A DNA stretch of 64,000 nucleotides, taken from contig CM041465.1 of NCBI GenBank assembly GCA_023213395.1, positions 208,637,741-208,701,740 on the forward strand, written 5' to 3'. This DNA comes from Cycas panzhihuaensis (lineage: Eukaryota > Cycadophyta). A model generated the notes under the pieces. That model was not told the origin of the DNA and did not search any database. It saw only the letters and a list, made by a program, of their open reading frames with translations. Below, piece by piece: positions 11,308-22,748 of the stretch. The translations under genes were made by a program, and so were the position numbers. Position 1 is the stretch's first letter. The number at the start of each line of letters is the position of its first letter.

Positions 11308-11946
11308 TTCCTTCTTTGGTCTAGCCGATTTACAAAGAGATACTCTGGTTGACTACTTTTTACATTCATTAAGAGTTACATTTATTACTTTCTTCATCTA
11401 TTTGACTTACAAAGAAATGCTTATATTGGCTGACCTTTTAAGAATTATCTACATTACTTTCTAGCTAACTTCAGGAGGGTCTTTTGGGTTGACCATACAT
11501 GGTTATTTTTGGTTGACCTCTATCTTTTTTTAGCCAAGCCCCTTAGCCCTCTTTTCACCCACCTATTTAAAGGTGTTTGTGACCTCTTTTAGGGGTGTGG
11601 AAGTGAATTGCATGTGTTGCATTTTCGGCCTTAGGGCTGCTATTCTTGGGAGGGGACCTTGCCTTGAAGAGGAAGATCATTTCCAATACATTTTGTAAGT
11701 TATATTTCATGTTTTAATGATATTTTAGTAGCACCATTGTGAGCAGATAACAATCTTTTCAGCTCATCTCAGTATATTACTAGCAAATTATGTGTGAATT
11801 GTGCATGTTTTACTTTATTTTTTCACTTTTCTTCTAATTTATCAGTATATTATATGCAAAGTGTGTGTGAATTGTACACCTTTTACTTTATTTTGTCATT
11901 TTTCTTCAGTTTACCCTACCAGCTTTGCTATAAGTGATATCAAAGC
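11308..11946 (+). repeat. 5' LTR of element B and primer-binding site
   Basis: The LTR body matches 22960-23588 almost throughout, for example GCTGCTATTCTTGGGAGG and GAAGAGGAAGATCATT. TGATATCAAAGC at 11935-11946 is a Met-type primer site. The LTR termini are mutated. Confidence 0.8.
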
Positions 11947-12124
11947 TTCGTTCAAAAGCAAATCCTATGGAAAATCTAGTCATCAATAAGAAAATTATAA
12001 GCCTATTTGCCTAGAACTTTATTGTATTAGTTCTTCTCTCTTCTCTTCCCCCGCACCCCCCCCCCCCCCCCGCCCCAAAGAAAAAAAGGAATTAAGGTTA
12101 GGGAAAACTCTACAACCCGATAAA

Positions 12125-12960
12125 ATGGTTAACACTCAATCAGTAACTTTAGAAGGCATAAACAAAAGGGTAGACCAATTAATTGATAACTTGGACAAAG
12201 TATCAAACCACCTAGAAAATAGCCTACATAGTATTCGCCTTGAAATATACAACCTAACCAAAAGGCTTGATAAACAAAAAGAAGAGGGGGAATCGATAAC
12301 AAAAAACCCTCTCCGGGGACACCAGGAACAAAAAGAATTTGAAAGGAGCCCCAAAGACTATGGACAAAAGAACTTAAGGGATATTGAACCAAGATATGGG
12401 CTTCAAGGAATGGGGTTTCTTTTGGAGAAATTTGACACAAATAGGTTAAGGGATATTCATAGTTGGATGCTCCAGATGGAATCTTACTTCCAAGAATACG
12501 ATCTGTCCAACCACAAGAAATCCTTAGGAGCATCTCTTCATCTCTATGGCAAAGCACTCTAATGGTTCAATTGGTGGAAGAGACTTCCTAGGCAAAATAC
12601 AAACAACTGGGATTCACTAAAGGATGCACTAATAGAACAGCATGAAGAAACCTGGAATATAGATTACTTCTCCCAACTCACCTAACTACAACAAGTAGGA
12701 ATGGTTCAATCCTATATAGAATGATTCTGAGCTCTACAAAGTTTGGTTCCTTCACATTACCAAGTGATCTCATGACCAAAACTTATATTGGAGGATTCAA
12801 AGGCCACATCAAATATCGTATAAAAACAATTGGGGCAACCAACATAAGGAAATCCATTAGACTTGCTACAAATATAGAAGCAAAATATAGGGAAAGCAGG
12901 GGTACCTTTAATTGGTGAAATGAACAAAACAACTATCTCAGTTTACAACCCAAGTGGACC
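12125..12960 (+). pseudogene. gag: Element B gag
   Basis: It opens at ATG 12125 (MVNTQSVTLEGINKRVDQL) with a helical N-terminus, then DINRL/DIHSWMLQMESYFQEY, the capsid motif of gypsy gags, and a continuation in another frame (LWRRLPR-type) to about 12960. A poly-C run (about 12055-12072) precedes it. Confidence 0.75.
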
Positions 12961-13020
12961 GAATCTGGAACAAAAACAGAATCCTCGCTTGGGGAAAAAA
13001 ACAATAGAAAAATAAGAGAA

Positions 13021-13451
13021 GTTCTGGCTAACTTCTATTTGAGCAATATTAAGGATAATATCACCTAGTCTGGCCGACTTCTAATTGAAGTATTTTGATC
13101 ACTATATATAGGAAGTTTGGGCCGCATCCCAAACCATCATTCAGAGGTTCTTTTGGCTACGTATTTTCGGTTCTAGGGCTGCAATTAGCTCGCCCATTTG
13201 GGAGTTGCAGTTTGGAGGGTTCCTCACCTCAAAGAGGGAAGCTCACTTCTTTAGGAATGATTGGTATTTCATTGTAATTTCGTTCTATTTTGGTATTATT
13301 TGACAATAAAGATTATTATTTACTTCTGTGGATTCTGTAATTCCTATTCCTTGTTCATTTTCCTATTGAATAGCATCTAGTTATTGTTTTTGTGGATTAA
13401 TACTTGTATTTTTTATGAAAATTGCTATAAAAGTATAACCAAATCGCTATA
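13021..13451 (+). repeat. Solo-LTR-like insert in element B gag
   Basis: Non-coding DNA separates the gag capsid from its CCHC knuckle. It has a CTATATATAGG TATA-like site near 13101, a TTTTCGGTTCTAGGGCTGC stretch resembling the B LTR (TTTTCGGCCTTAGGGCTGC) and CAATAAAG near 13303. It ends CGCTATA much like B's mutated LTR end. I infer a solo LTR of a related family; no clear target duplication is seen. Confidence 0.5.
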
Positions 13452-14030
13452 GCAAGGGACTTGCTTCAAGTGTAGAGAAAAATGGAGTAGGGGACATCAA
13501 TGTACATCAAAGAAGGTATTTATGATAAATAACGAAGTGGTAGGCAATCCAATGAAGGAGGAAGAAGAACTTCTAGAAGATCCTAGCAAAATAGAAGTAG
13601 AAGACACAACCATAACAAATACCGAACATGTCCAAATTTCTTTACAATCGATCACTGGGGATGTCACCACACCCCAAACCTTAAAATTCTAGGGGAAAAT
13701 TAAGGGATTCTTAGTAGCTATTCTCATAGATAGTAGTAGTACCCAGAACTTTATCAACAAAACAACATTGAAGAAATAGGGCCTACAAATTCAAGCATTA
13801 GACACCTTCCAAGTATCAATCACAAATGGAAAAACCATGTCATGCAGAGGATTCTACCCCAAAGTAAACTTACAAATTGAAAATTATGCAATAACTACTT
13901 GCATGTTTGCTATGGAAATTGGAGGAATAGACACAGTCTAGGGTATCCAGTGGCTAGAGACATTAGGATATGTTACCACCAATTATAAAATTTGGTGCAT
14001 GAGCTTCAAACAGAAAGATTACACATACTA
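13452..14030 (+). pseudogene. pol: Element B CCHC knuckle and protease
   Basis: GTCFKCREKWSRGHQC (from about 13457) is the gypsy CX2C...GHxC knuckle. VAILIDSSSTQNFINKT (near 13710) is the retropepsin site with DSS for DSG. GIQWLETLG-type sequence follows near 13950. Several TAG codons interrupt the frame. Confidence 0.8.
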
Positions 14031-14079
14031 ACTTAGAGCACCTGATACAACTCCAACTCAACTAGTAACAACTCATCGA

Positions 14080-15500
14080 ATGGAAAAAAGATTGAGGAAG
14101 AACCCCACATCATTTATACTGATATGTTATAAGATTGCCATAGAAGATGTACTGGTAGAAATCCAAGATATCATTACCCAATATAGTAAAGTTTTTGAAG
14201 AACCATAGGGTTTACCCACAGAACAAGATTGCCAACATCACATCAAACTACCACTTGGAGCAGCCCCAGTAAACACCCAACCCTACTAACATCCTTATCA
14301 TTTGAAAAGGGAGATAGAATAGATCACCAAGGACCTCCTACAATAGGGATATATCTCAACCACTACAAGTCCTTTTGCATCCCCAATCATACTAAATCAC
14401 AAGAAGGATGGGTCCTATTAGATGTGTGTAGATTATCGAGGATTGAATAAGCTAACGGTTAAAAATCGTTACCCTATTCCACAGATCCATGACTTATTAA
14501 ATAAAATTCATGGAGCAAGATACTTTTCAGAAATCGACTTTTGTTCAGGGTACTATCAAATCCGTATCAAACCAAAAGATGTGTATTAAACAACATTTTG
14601 CACATATGAGGATTTATTTGAATTTTGGGTCATGCCATTCAGCCTAATAAATGCACCAACAACATTCTAAAGTACCATGAATGTGATATTCAAACCCTTC
14701 CTGTGAAAGTTCGTGCTCGTTTTCTTTTATGACATCCTAATTTACAATGCCACATTCGGTCTATTCTGTAAATCCTACAAGAAAATCAATTTTTTGCCAA
14801 CAAAGGTGAATGCACCTTTGAAAGAATAGAATTGGAATATCTAGGCCATATCATCACTCAAGAAGGCATTAAACTAGATCCCAAAAAAAGTCCAAGCAAT
14901 CGTAAATTGGCCTACACCAAAGAATGTAATAGGAGTATGGGCTTTCTTAAGAGTAGCCAAATTCCTTTGAAAATTTATCTAGGGATACGCGAACATCACC
15001 TCACCATTAATAGATTTGATGAGGAAAGATACCTTCTTATGGCACCCTACAACACAAAATGCCTTCTAGGAACTAAAGTCAGCTATGGTCACTGTAGTAG
15101 TTCTCGCAACTCCAGATTTCTCCCAACCCTTTACACTAGAATGTGATGCATTCGACGTGGGAGTGGGAATAGTCCTACAAAACGATCAACCCCTCACTTA
15201 CCAAAGTCGAAAGCTCAACACTAGGGAATGCATCAAACCTATATATGACAAGGAAATGCTTGCAATAATGCATGCAATACACAAATGACGCCAATATTTG
15301 CTAGGGAATAAGTTCGTCATCAAGACTGACCATGATAGTCTTAAGTATTTTCTCAAGTAGTAAATATTGTCCGATGAGCAACAAAAATGGGTCAAAAAAC
15401 TCCAAACATTTAATTTGACCATTCTATACAAAAAGGGAAAAGACAATATCATCGCAGATGCTCTATCACAAATGCTAGAGGATAACATGGATGGCACATC
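14080..15500 (+). pseudogene. pol: Element B reverse transcriptase and RNase H
   Basis: The frames encode pre-RT (EEPxGLPTEQDCQHHIKL), RT core (YRIKPKD, NAPTTF) and an active-site region near 14720 reading FFYDILIY, so one Asp of the YxDD pair is lost. RNase H follows at 15085-15500: FTLECDAFDVGVGIVLQ, then KTDHDSLKYFL and DNIIADALS. Many stops and frameshifts are present. Confidence 0.8.
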
Positions 15501-15529
15501 CTCACAAACAATCTCGAAGGCAACACTAA

Positions 15530-16184
15530 GTTGGATATAGGAACTAGTTTAGGAGTACTTGAATGACCATTCTATCTAGAAGATCTTGAAGGAAATACAA
15601 GACCAAGGATCCACATAGTTCAAAGTGTAAGGGAATCTAATTTCAAAGAAGAGAAAAATATTGATCCCATCAACATCACATCTAAGATACAAGATACTCG
15701 AAGAAACACACTCAATCCCTACAGTAGGTAATAGTAGAATTGACAAAACATATCACAAGTTATACGGATCTCTCTTTTGTTAAGGCATGAAGGAAGACAT
15801 CTATAGATTCATTGTCGAATGCAACTCCTGTCAAAGAAACAAATGTGAAAGTTTAAAAAGTCTCGACCTGCTACAACCATTGCCCATCTCACAATAAAAA
15901 TGGGAAGACATTTGAATGGATTTCATCACCGATCTACCAAAATCTAAAGATAAAGACATTATTTTTGTAGTTGTTGATAGACTAATGAAATATGCACATT
16001 TCAGAGGGATCCATTCAATGGTCAAAGCCAGCCAGGTCGCAGAACTCTCCAGGAGAGAAATACATCACTTACATAGCTTCCCCAAAATCATATTCAATGA
16101 TTGTGACTCCAAGTTCACTAGTCATTTTTGGCAGGACCTATTCAAACACAAATGAACAAAATTATCCATGAGCAAAGCATACCA
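15530..16184 (+). pseudogene. pol: Element B integrase, N-terminal part
   Basis: The zinc-finger remnant (CNSCQRNKCE) is followed by the catalytic core: WMDFITDLPKSKDKDIIFVV, then IFNDCDSKFTSHFWQDL. The part ends at SKAYH, exactly where element A has landed; the remainder resumes at 22158. Confidence 0.85.
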
Positions 16185-16516
16185 TGATATGGTTTTGATT
16201 AGCACTTCTTGCTTTAAACACAAAAATTGCCTAAGTAAAGAAGATCCTTTAGGCCTCAGAGTGCTCTCAAGAAGGCAAGACCTGAATAAAGCCAGAGGAG
16301 AGAGTAAGAAAGAATGTCTTCATTGATTCCTTTGAAAGTTATACATATTTATACAAACTCTAGCTAGTTTATATGTGGAACATGTGTCACCTATGTACCT
16401 AATTAATAATTAGGTATCCTAAGTAACTTTTACAATAATTAGGTACCCTAAGTACCTTTTTACAATGTCACTTAGAAAATAAGACTAGGACTATACTCAT
16501 CATTTTCCTCCCTGCT
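16185..16516 (-). repeat. 3' LTR of element A and polypurine tract
   Basis: The LTR is 16185-16502. On the minus strand GCAGGGAGGAAAA (16503-16515) is a clean PPT directly abutting the TGATGAG start. It is shorter than the 5' copy by a 20-bp pyrimidine-rich insertion in the latter. Confidence 0.95.
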
Positions 16517-18010
16517 TAAAAAGAAATTGCCCTTAATTTTTGCTGAAGATGGGGAAAATGTTCCTTGAGTGTTGGTTTAGAGACCCATTTGGCATTGGTG
16601 GGTAGAGTTCCTTTTCGACCAAGGAGATATGTGGTTGTAGTGCGTTGTTGCGTCCACTAATGTCAAGTGTTGAGAATGGTGTCTTCAGAAATAAGAGGCT
16701 AGAAATCTGGAATTGTATCAATAGGATGAGTGGGAGGAGGTTCAATTTCCAAATGTGGTGGCTCATATAACTTGAATTGATTAATATTAACAACATCATG
16801 AATTCCTAAATGTGCAGGTAGATCAAGGCGAAGAACATTTAGTCCTATTACTTGAAGGATGGTATGTGGACCAAACCAAATAGGTTTAAGCTTATGTTGA
16901 TGCTTAAACTGTTTACGATCAAGGTGGAGCCAAACTTTATCACCAACTCTAAAGGAACTTACAAAATGATGCTGATCTTGAGTGGATTTATATTTGATTT
17001 GCGTTTGATGAAGAATCTAGCTGATCTTGGAGTGCAGTTTGGTCATGTGATCAATAAAAGAAACAGCTTTCTGTTGTTCCTTTTGTTCATGCCCTGTTAC
17101 AGAAGAAGGTACAATAAGTGAGAGTTCATAAGGAGCAAGTGGTTGATATCCATAGCAAACTTCAGAAGGAGATCGTCCAAGAGAAACGTGAGTTGCTCGA
17201 TTATAATTGTGCTAGATATGATGAAGATGTGTGTCCCACTGTTTATTGCTATGTTGGTAAATGCGAAGTGCATGTACCAGGGTGCGATTAACCGCTTTCG
17301 TTTGGCCATAAGTCTGAGGATGAAACAATGTTGAATACTTAAGTTGACAACCAAGCAGCTTCCATAGAGACTTCTAAAAATTGCTGAGAAATTGATTATC
17401 CCTGTCAGAAATTATAGAAAGGGGAAGTTCATAAAGACTCCAAACATGCTTAAAAAACAAATCTGCAGTGTGAGAAGCATAGATGTTTTTAGTGCAGGGA
17501 ATAAAGATTGCCATTTTGGAGAATTGACAAACAATGATAGATATGTAGTTGTGACCATGCTGAGTTGTAGGAAGTTCGCTGACGAAGTCCATCGAAATAG
17601 ATTCCCAAGGTCGGCTAGGAACAAGAAGTGGTTGATAAAGTCCAAGTTTACAATTAGATGGTTTGGATTGACTACAGAGAGAGCAACGTTGTACATAATT
17701 TGCAATTGTCTTTTGCATAGAAGGCCATTAAAAATATCATTGAAGATGCTGAAGAGTTTTATGCATTCCAAAGTGTTTGCCATAAGTTGAAGAATGAACT
17801 CCTTTAAGTATCTGTTGGCACGGAGTGCCCACTGGAACACACACATGATTCACTTTGTAGAGGAGTCCATTTTTGAGATGATAATCCAAAAAGGGTTCAA
17901 GATTGGTTTGTGTAGGTTGAGACAAGGTAGTAAGGATAAGACCAAAGTGAGGGATCAGAAGAAAGCAAGTGTTGCCATTCAGAATATAGATTGAGTGTGG
18001 TGGTGAGGAA
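16516..18010 (-). pseudogene. pol: Element A integrase
   Basis: In coding order: HHCC finger (THSSTYGKHFGMHKTLQHL, then CSLCSQSK), catalytic core (WESISMDFVSELPTTQHG, ISDRDNQFLSNF) and C-terminal domain with LGIHDVVNINQFKLYEPP. The tail ends FPHLQQKLRAISF just before the PPT. Frame breaks at 17412 and 17718 prevent a single ORF. I saw no clear chromodomain. Confidence 0.85.
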
Positions 18011-18021
18011 GGTGGCTAAGG

Positions 18022-19305
18022 CTAAGGTAGGAGGTCGACTGAGAAAATCAACGACCTTGTTAGAAACTCCTTTTTTGTATTTAATAACTCATTGGAATTG
18101 TTGAATATAAGAAGCCCACTTAAGATGTCTATGTTCTTGGATTTTGGATTGTGAATTAAGAAACTGTAGTGGTTGGTGATTAGTATGAACAATGGTGTCA
18201 TTGCCAAGGAGAAAGTGCCTCCAAAGATGCAGAGCTTGGACAGGGGCATAAAAGTTTTTGTCATAAGTATTGTAATTGAGTTTGGCTTGGGAGAAGGTTT
18301 CAGAATGATAAGCAATAGGATGTCCTCCTTGGTTAAGTACGACGCCAAGGGCAAATTGGGAAGCATCAATTTCTAGTTCAAAGGGTTGAGTGAGATCGAG
18401 AAGATGAAGAATGGGTGCGATACAGAGGGCAATCTTGAGTTTTTGGAAAGCTGATTCAACAGAGGAGTTCCAGATAAAACTTGTGGAATTTTTGGTAAGA
18501 ATGTTGAGAGGATGTGTAATGCTAGAAAAGTGAGAGATTAATTTCCTATAAAAGTTGACAGAACTAAGAAAACTTTTGAGTTCAGCTAAAGTAGAAGGGG
18601 TTGGCCATTGCTGAATTATTCGGACCTTGTCTGGATCAACATGGATGCTGTTGTTGTCAATGATAAACCCAGACAAGAGATAGAGTCCTATGTGAAGAAA
18701 CATTTTTCAAATTTGGCTTTGAGTTGATGTTTTCATAACAAAGCCATGACGGTATTGACATGATGCAAATGTTCTTCCAAATTGTCGTTGAAGACCAAGA
18801 TATCATCAAGATAGGCAATGATAAATTTACCCAAATAAGGGCGAAAAATATCATTGATAAGTCACATAAAAGTAGTAGGAGCATTAGTTAAATAGAAGGG
18901 CATGACTAACCACTCATAAAGGTCATTTTGAGTCTTGAAAGTTGTTTTCCATGTATCTTGAGCTTCAATTCGAACTTGATGGTATCCAGAGGCCAAATCA
19001 ATTTTTGTAAAATATTTGGCTACTCTGAGATGATCTAATAAATCATCAATGTGTGGCAATGGATATTGATTTTTAATAGTGATTTTGTTTAGAGCTCGAT
19101 AATCAATACACAAATACCATTCTTTATCCTTTTCTAGAATGAGAATTGCAGTTGAACCACAAGGAGAACAACTAGGTTGAATTTTACCTTCATCAATCAA
19201 TTGTGTCAGTTGTCTCTCCAATTCAACACGAGTGAGCGGAGTCCTGCGATAAGGAGCCTGATTAGGAAGTGGAGAACCTACAAGAAGATTAATAGAATGT
19301 TGCAC
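18022..19305 (-). pseudogene. pol: Element A reverse transcriptase and RNase H
   Basis: RT starts with LPNQAPYRRTPL and ELERQLTQLIDEGKIQPS, followed by WYLCIDYRALNKITI and DLASGYHQVRI. The active site IIAYLDDILVFND is intact at about 18790-18830. RNase H follows: FELEIDASQFALGVVLNQGG, then HTNHQPLQFL. One frame change near 18700 separates RT from RNase H. It is the best preserved RT among the gypsy elements here. Confidence 0.9.
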
Positions 19306-19350
19306 AGCATGTATGGGAGGTAGTCCCTTAGGTTTTATAAAAACATCAGA

Positions 19351-20833
19351 CTATGCATCTAAAAGAGATTTTATTGCTTTAGGAGGCATCTTAGTAAAAT
19401 TTTCTTTTTCTGTTTGATGAATTACACAAAGTACCATTTGCTTGGAGGTGTTGACAAGTTTGACTATAGGATTTCCTTTGATGACGGCCAAGGACGGAGA
19501 AGCATTATCTGCATAAGTTAGTTTGTATGCCTTTCCATTTTTATACAGCGTGCAAGTGTTATGATACCCATCATATAATGCCCGTCGATCATGTTGATAA
19601 GGTTGTCCCAAGAGAATGTCGTTGTAGTCCATAGGAGTCACACATCACAATCAACTGTATCCAGAAATGGTGGAATAGCGAAAGTAACAATGCACATTTT
19701 GTCGACCATCGTTGTATGACCATTGGCTTTTATTCACCCAAGAGTATAAGGCTTTGGGTGTGGCTTGGTCACCAATTGTAAAGAATCCACTATTACTTGA
19801 GAAATCAAGCTCTTCATGCTTCCATTATCAATGATACAGAGAGCTAAGTGGTTCTTAATTTGACAATTTTGCATGAAACGTTTCTCTTGCTGAGAAGCAA
19901 AATATTTAGTGGTCATTAACACAAGATGTGGATCTAGGGCCTGCAAATCAGGTACCTCTATGATGTCAATGGATTCTGCGAGTGCCTGATGTTTAGCGAT
20001 CAAGGTACGAGGTTTTTGTTATGCTTTACATTCAGCATCTGTATGGCCTTGACTCTTGTGAAAAGAATAATATTTTTTTGTACTAATTGTATGTGGCTCA
20101 TCAAATGCCCTAGATGTTGATGCAGATGTTGGAGGTGGCCATGGTCTTCGTTGTAGCATATTTTCAATTTTGAGAGCAAATTGATAAGTACCTTCAAGTG
20201 TAGAAATCTGAAGAAGATCCATTTCACGCTACAAAGATGAAAAGAGTCCTCCAATAAATTTCAATTTGAGAATGTGGTCAGGATTAGAGACTTCTAACTG
20301 TATAGAAAGTTTGACAAGCTCATCAATGTATTGCTAAATTGTTTGGCTTGCAACTTGTCGGAGGTGAAGCCAACATAGTGAGTCCATCAATGTATCCCGA
20401 AGGATAGAATCGACTACGAACAACAGTTTTGAATTCTGCCCATGAAACAAATGGTTTATCACAGGAATATACTTGCCACCATGTTAGTGCCTATTCTGCC
20501 ATATGTACTTCAACAACCATTATTTTTTGTGCCTCTGTGAATTGCTATGTTTTGAAATAGGCTTCTAGACTTCGAAGCCATGCATCCAATTTGTCTATAT
20601 TCATTGTACCTTCAAAAAGTGAAATACTGATTTTAGCATCCAATTTGAATGGAGTCGATTGGATCAGAACAACTGTTGGGACATTTTATTGATGTGATAT
20701 TCATTGAAACATGGTCATCATGCTGGTGACCAAATTTTGCTGAAAAGTTTGAGCATCTTGACATTGTTCCTGAAGCTCGTGTTAAAAGTTCAATGACGTC
20801 AGGATGTGATTGATCCTCTTGATCAAGAGACAT
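19351..20833 (-). pseudogene. gag: Element A gag and protease
   Basis: The gag start is MSLDQEDQSH at 20833. The capsid motif KLDAWLRSLEAYF lies near 20590, a degraded knuckle (YYSFHKSQGHTDAECKA) near 20040, and the protease site LCIIDNGSMKSLIS (DNG for DSG) near 19830. It ends with VTPMDYNDILLGQPYQ-type sequence near 19640. Frames change several times. Confidence 0.8.
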
Positions 20834-20844
20834 AATTGTATGCA

Positions 20845-21140
20845 GGGTATGCCTGCCTATGGGAAGGGCTTACGGCAATATGCCCGAACAACTACAAAAG
20901 TAAATTTGTATGGGGTATGCCTGCCTGTGAAGAGGGCTTAAGGCAATATGCTTGTTGCAAAGAAGTTTGGATGGGGTATGCCTGCCTGTGAAGAGGGCTT
21001 ATGGCAATATGCCCAATGCAAAGAAGTTTGGATGGGTACGCCTGCCTGTGAAGAGAGCTTATGGCAATATGCCCGATGTAGAGAAGTAGTTGGACGTGAT
21101 ATGCCTGCTTGTGAAGAGGGCTTCTGGCATTATATCCCTT
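20845..21140 (-). repeat. Minisatellite, five about 61-bp units, in the leader of A
   Basis: Units start at 20845, 20913, 20974, 21034 and 21096 (spacings 68, 61, 60, 62). Each contains GGGTATGCCTGCC and ends GGCAATATGCCC, an imperfect inverted repeat that could fold as a hairpin. The first and last units are most diverged. It lies between the primer site and the gag ATG. Confidence 0.9.
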
Positions 21141-21150
21141 TTTCTTTTTA

Positions 21151-21151
<1 letters not shown>

Positions 21152-21207
<56 letters not shown>
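21152..21207. repeat. (AT)n followed by (AG)n microsatellite
   Basis: An alternating TA run of about 20 bp passes directly into an AG run of about 35 bp. It lies next to the minisatellite in the leader of element A. Confidence 0.95.
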
Positions 21208-21209
<2 letters not shown>

Positions 21210-21819
21210 TGTAAAGCTTAGAAAATTGGAGAAATGGGAAAAAATATGCCTGAAAGTACAATTCTGTACAGTTGTACGATCAGGAGGAAATGTACGTTCA
21301 AAAAACAAAGTGAGTCTCAAATGAAAGATATTTGAGACGTTTATTAGGTTCTGTAGTCATTTTTTGATTTAGCTTCTTCCTGTGACAAATATTTACGTTT
21401 GAAGTAATTTCGGCGGTTAGGGTTTTATAACTATTTTTTCTCTTTTAAAAAAAATAGAATTTTATGCAACAAGTCTATACTTAAAAGATAGATATGTTTA
21501 TTGTGAAAATTTTAAGAGCAGTTTGAAGAGATTTGCCTTAGTATTTTGGAAGAAATCTGTAGTTGAAGCTTTATACCCATGCCCTTTGTTTTTCTTCAAT
21601 TCCTCGATTTTGAGTGAGATTCTGACTTTGATCCTCTGGAGAAGTCTGTTGTCCGTACCTTTGCACTCCTCCTGGTGAATTTTTATTGAATTCTAAGCAC
21701 TTTTTGTTTCGTCTGTATAATTTTGTATAGTGTTCGTACGACTGTCCATACACCTTTGCAACCTCTGAAAAAATTTTTCCTAGGTTCTTCCTAGAGACTG
21801 ACTAAGCTTTGATACCAAT
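21208..21819 (-). other. Leader of element A and primer-binding site
   Basis: On the minus strand TGGTATCAAAGC (21806-21817) directly follows the 5' LTR and matches the initiator-Met primer site with one change. The remaining leader has no recognisable coding content. Confidence 0.85.
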
Positions 21820-22157
21820 TGATATGGTTTTGATTAGCTCTCCTTTCTTTAAGCACAAAAATTACCTAGGTAAAGAAGATCCTTCAGGCCTTAGAGTGTT
21901 CTCAAGAAGGCAGGACCTGAATAAAGCCAGAGGAGAGGGTAAGAAAGAATGTCTTCACTGTTTTTTCTTTTTCTTCATTGATTCCTTTGAAAGTTATACA
22001 TATTTATACAAACTCAAGTTAGTTTATATGTGGGACATGTGTCACCTGTGTACCTAGTTAATAATTAGGTATCCTAAGTAACTTTTACAATAATTAGATA
22101 CCCTAAGTATCTTTTTATAATGTCACTTAGAAAATAAGACTAGGACTATACTCATCA
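21820..22157 (-). repeat. 5' LTR of element A
   Basis: It pairs with 16185-16502. It carries an extra pyrimidine-rich 20 bp near 21960 that partly duplicates the adjacent TTCTTCATTGATT. It is followed by the TACCA duplication. Confidence 0.95.
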
Positions 22158-22748
22158 TACCATCCTTAGATAGATGGCCAAATTGAGGTTATGAATAAAT
22201 ACTTGGAAGGATACTTATGCAATTTCACTTATGACAAACAACATCAACGACATAAATGGCTCCATCTAGCAGAATGGTGGTATAATACCACATATCATAG
22301 TTCAACAAAAATGACATTGTTCTAAGCACTTGACGGGATTGAACTGTCGTCAGTCCTCACATGGTCAAAAATATCACGGGTCCAATCAATCCAAGAACAA
22401 TAGGAGCAGATGGAACAAACCATTCAAATACTAAAAGACAACTTGGTCACAACGAGGAATCGAATGAAGCAACAAGCAGACCTTCATAGATCAGAAAGAT
22501 CATTTTCAATCGGGGATTGGGTCTTCTTAAGACTCCAACCATACAAGTAAGAAACTATACAAAGAAGCAATAAGAAGAAGTTGGAACCTCGATTTTTTGG
22601 TCCCTTTCAAATCACACAAAAGATTGGTGAAGTAGCTTACAAGCTGGCTTTACCACCACGCAGCTGCATCCATGACATCTTCCATGGATCTTGTCTCAAG
22701 CACAAACTCGGTGAGAACATCACAACTCAGACAGAGATTCTGGAATAA
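22158..22748 (+). pseudogene. pol: Element B integrase, C-terminal part
   Basis: It resumes after element A with DGQIEVMNKYLEGYLC, then IGDWVFLRLQPYK, EPRFFGPFQITQKIGEVAY and HDIFHGSCLKHKLGENI, the standard gypsy integrase C-terminus. It ends at TAA 22746-22748. It proves that A split a once continuous integrase. Confidence 0.9.

Larger units (their letters stand above)
16185..22157 (-). mobile_element. Element A: Ty3/gypsy retrotransposon, minus strand, innermost
   Basis: LTRs are 16185-16502 (318 bp) and 21820-22157 (338 bp), both TGATATGG...CTCATCA, with perfect duplication TACCA (16180-16184 and 22158-22162). By hand count the LTRs differ at about 19 sites plus one 20-bp indel, the lowest divergence in the nest. 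PPT, gag, protease, RT, RNase H and integrase are all recognisable on the minus strand. It lies within the HPQ-type motif of B's integrase. Confidence 0.95.

Noticed and set aside
20845-21140. Regular repeats as a CRISPR array
   Set aside because: Units are tandem and diverged without unique spacers, and the context is a plant retrotransposon leader.
20892-21320. 142-codon minus-strand frame
   Set aside because: It reads through the minisatellite and the AG/AT microsatellite, giving simple-sequence peptide only.
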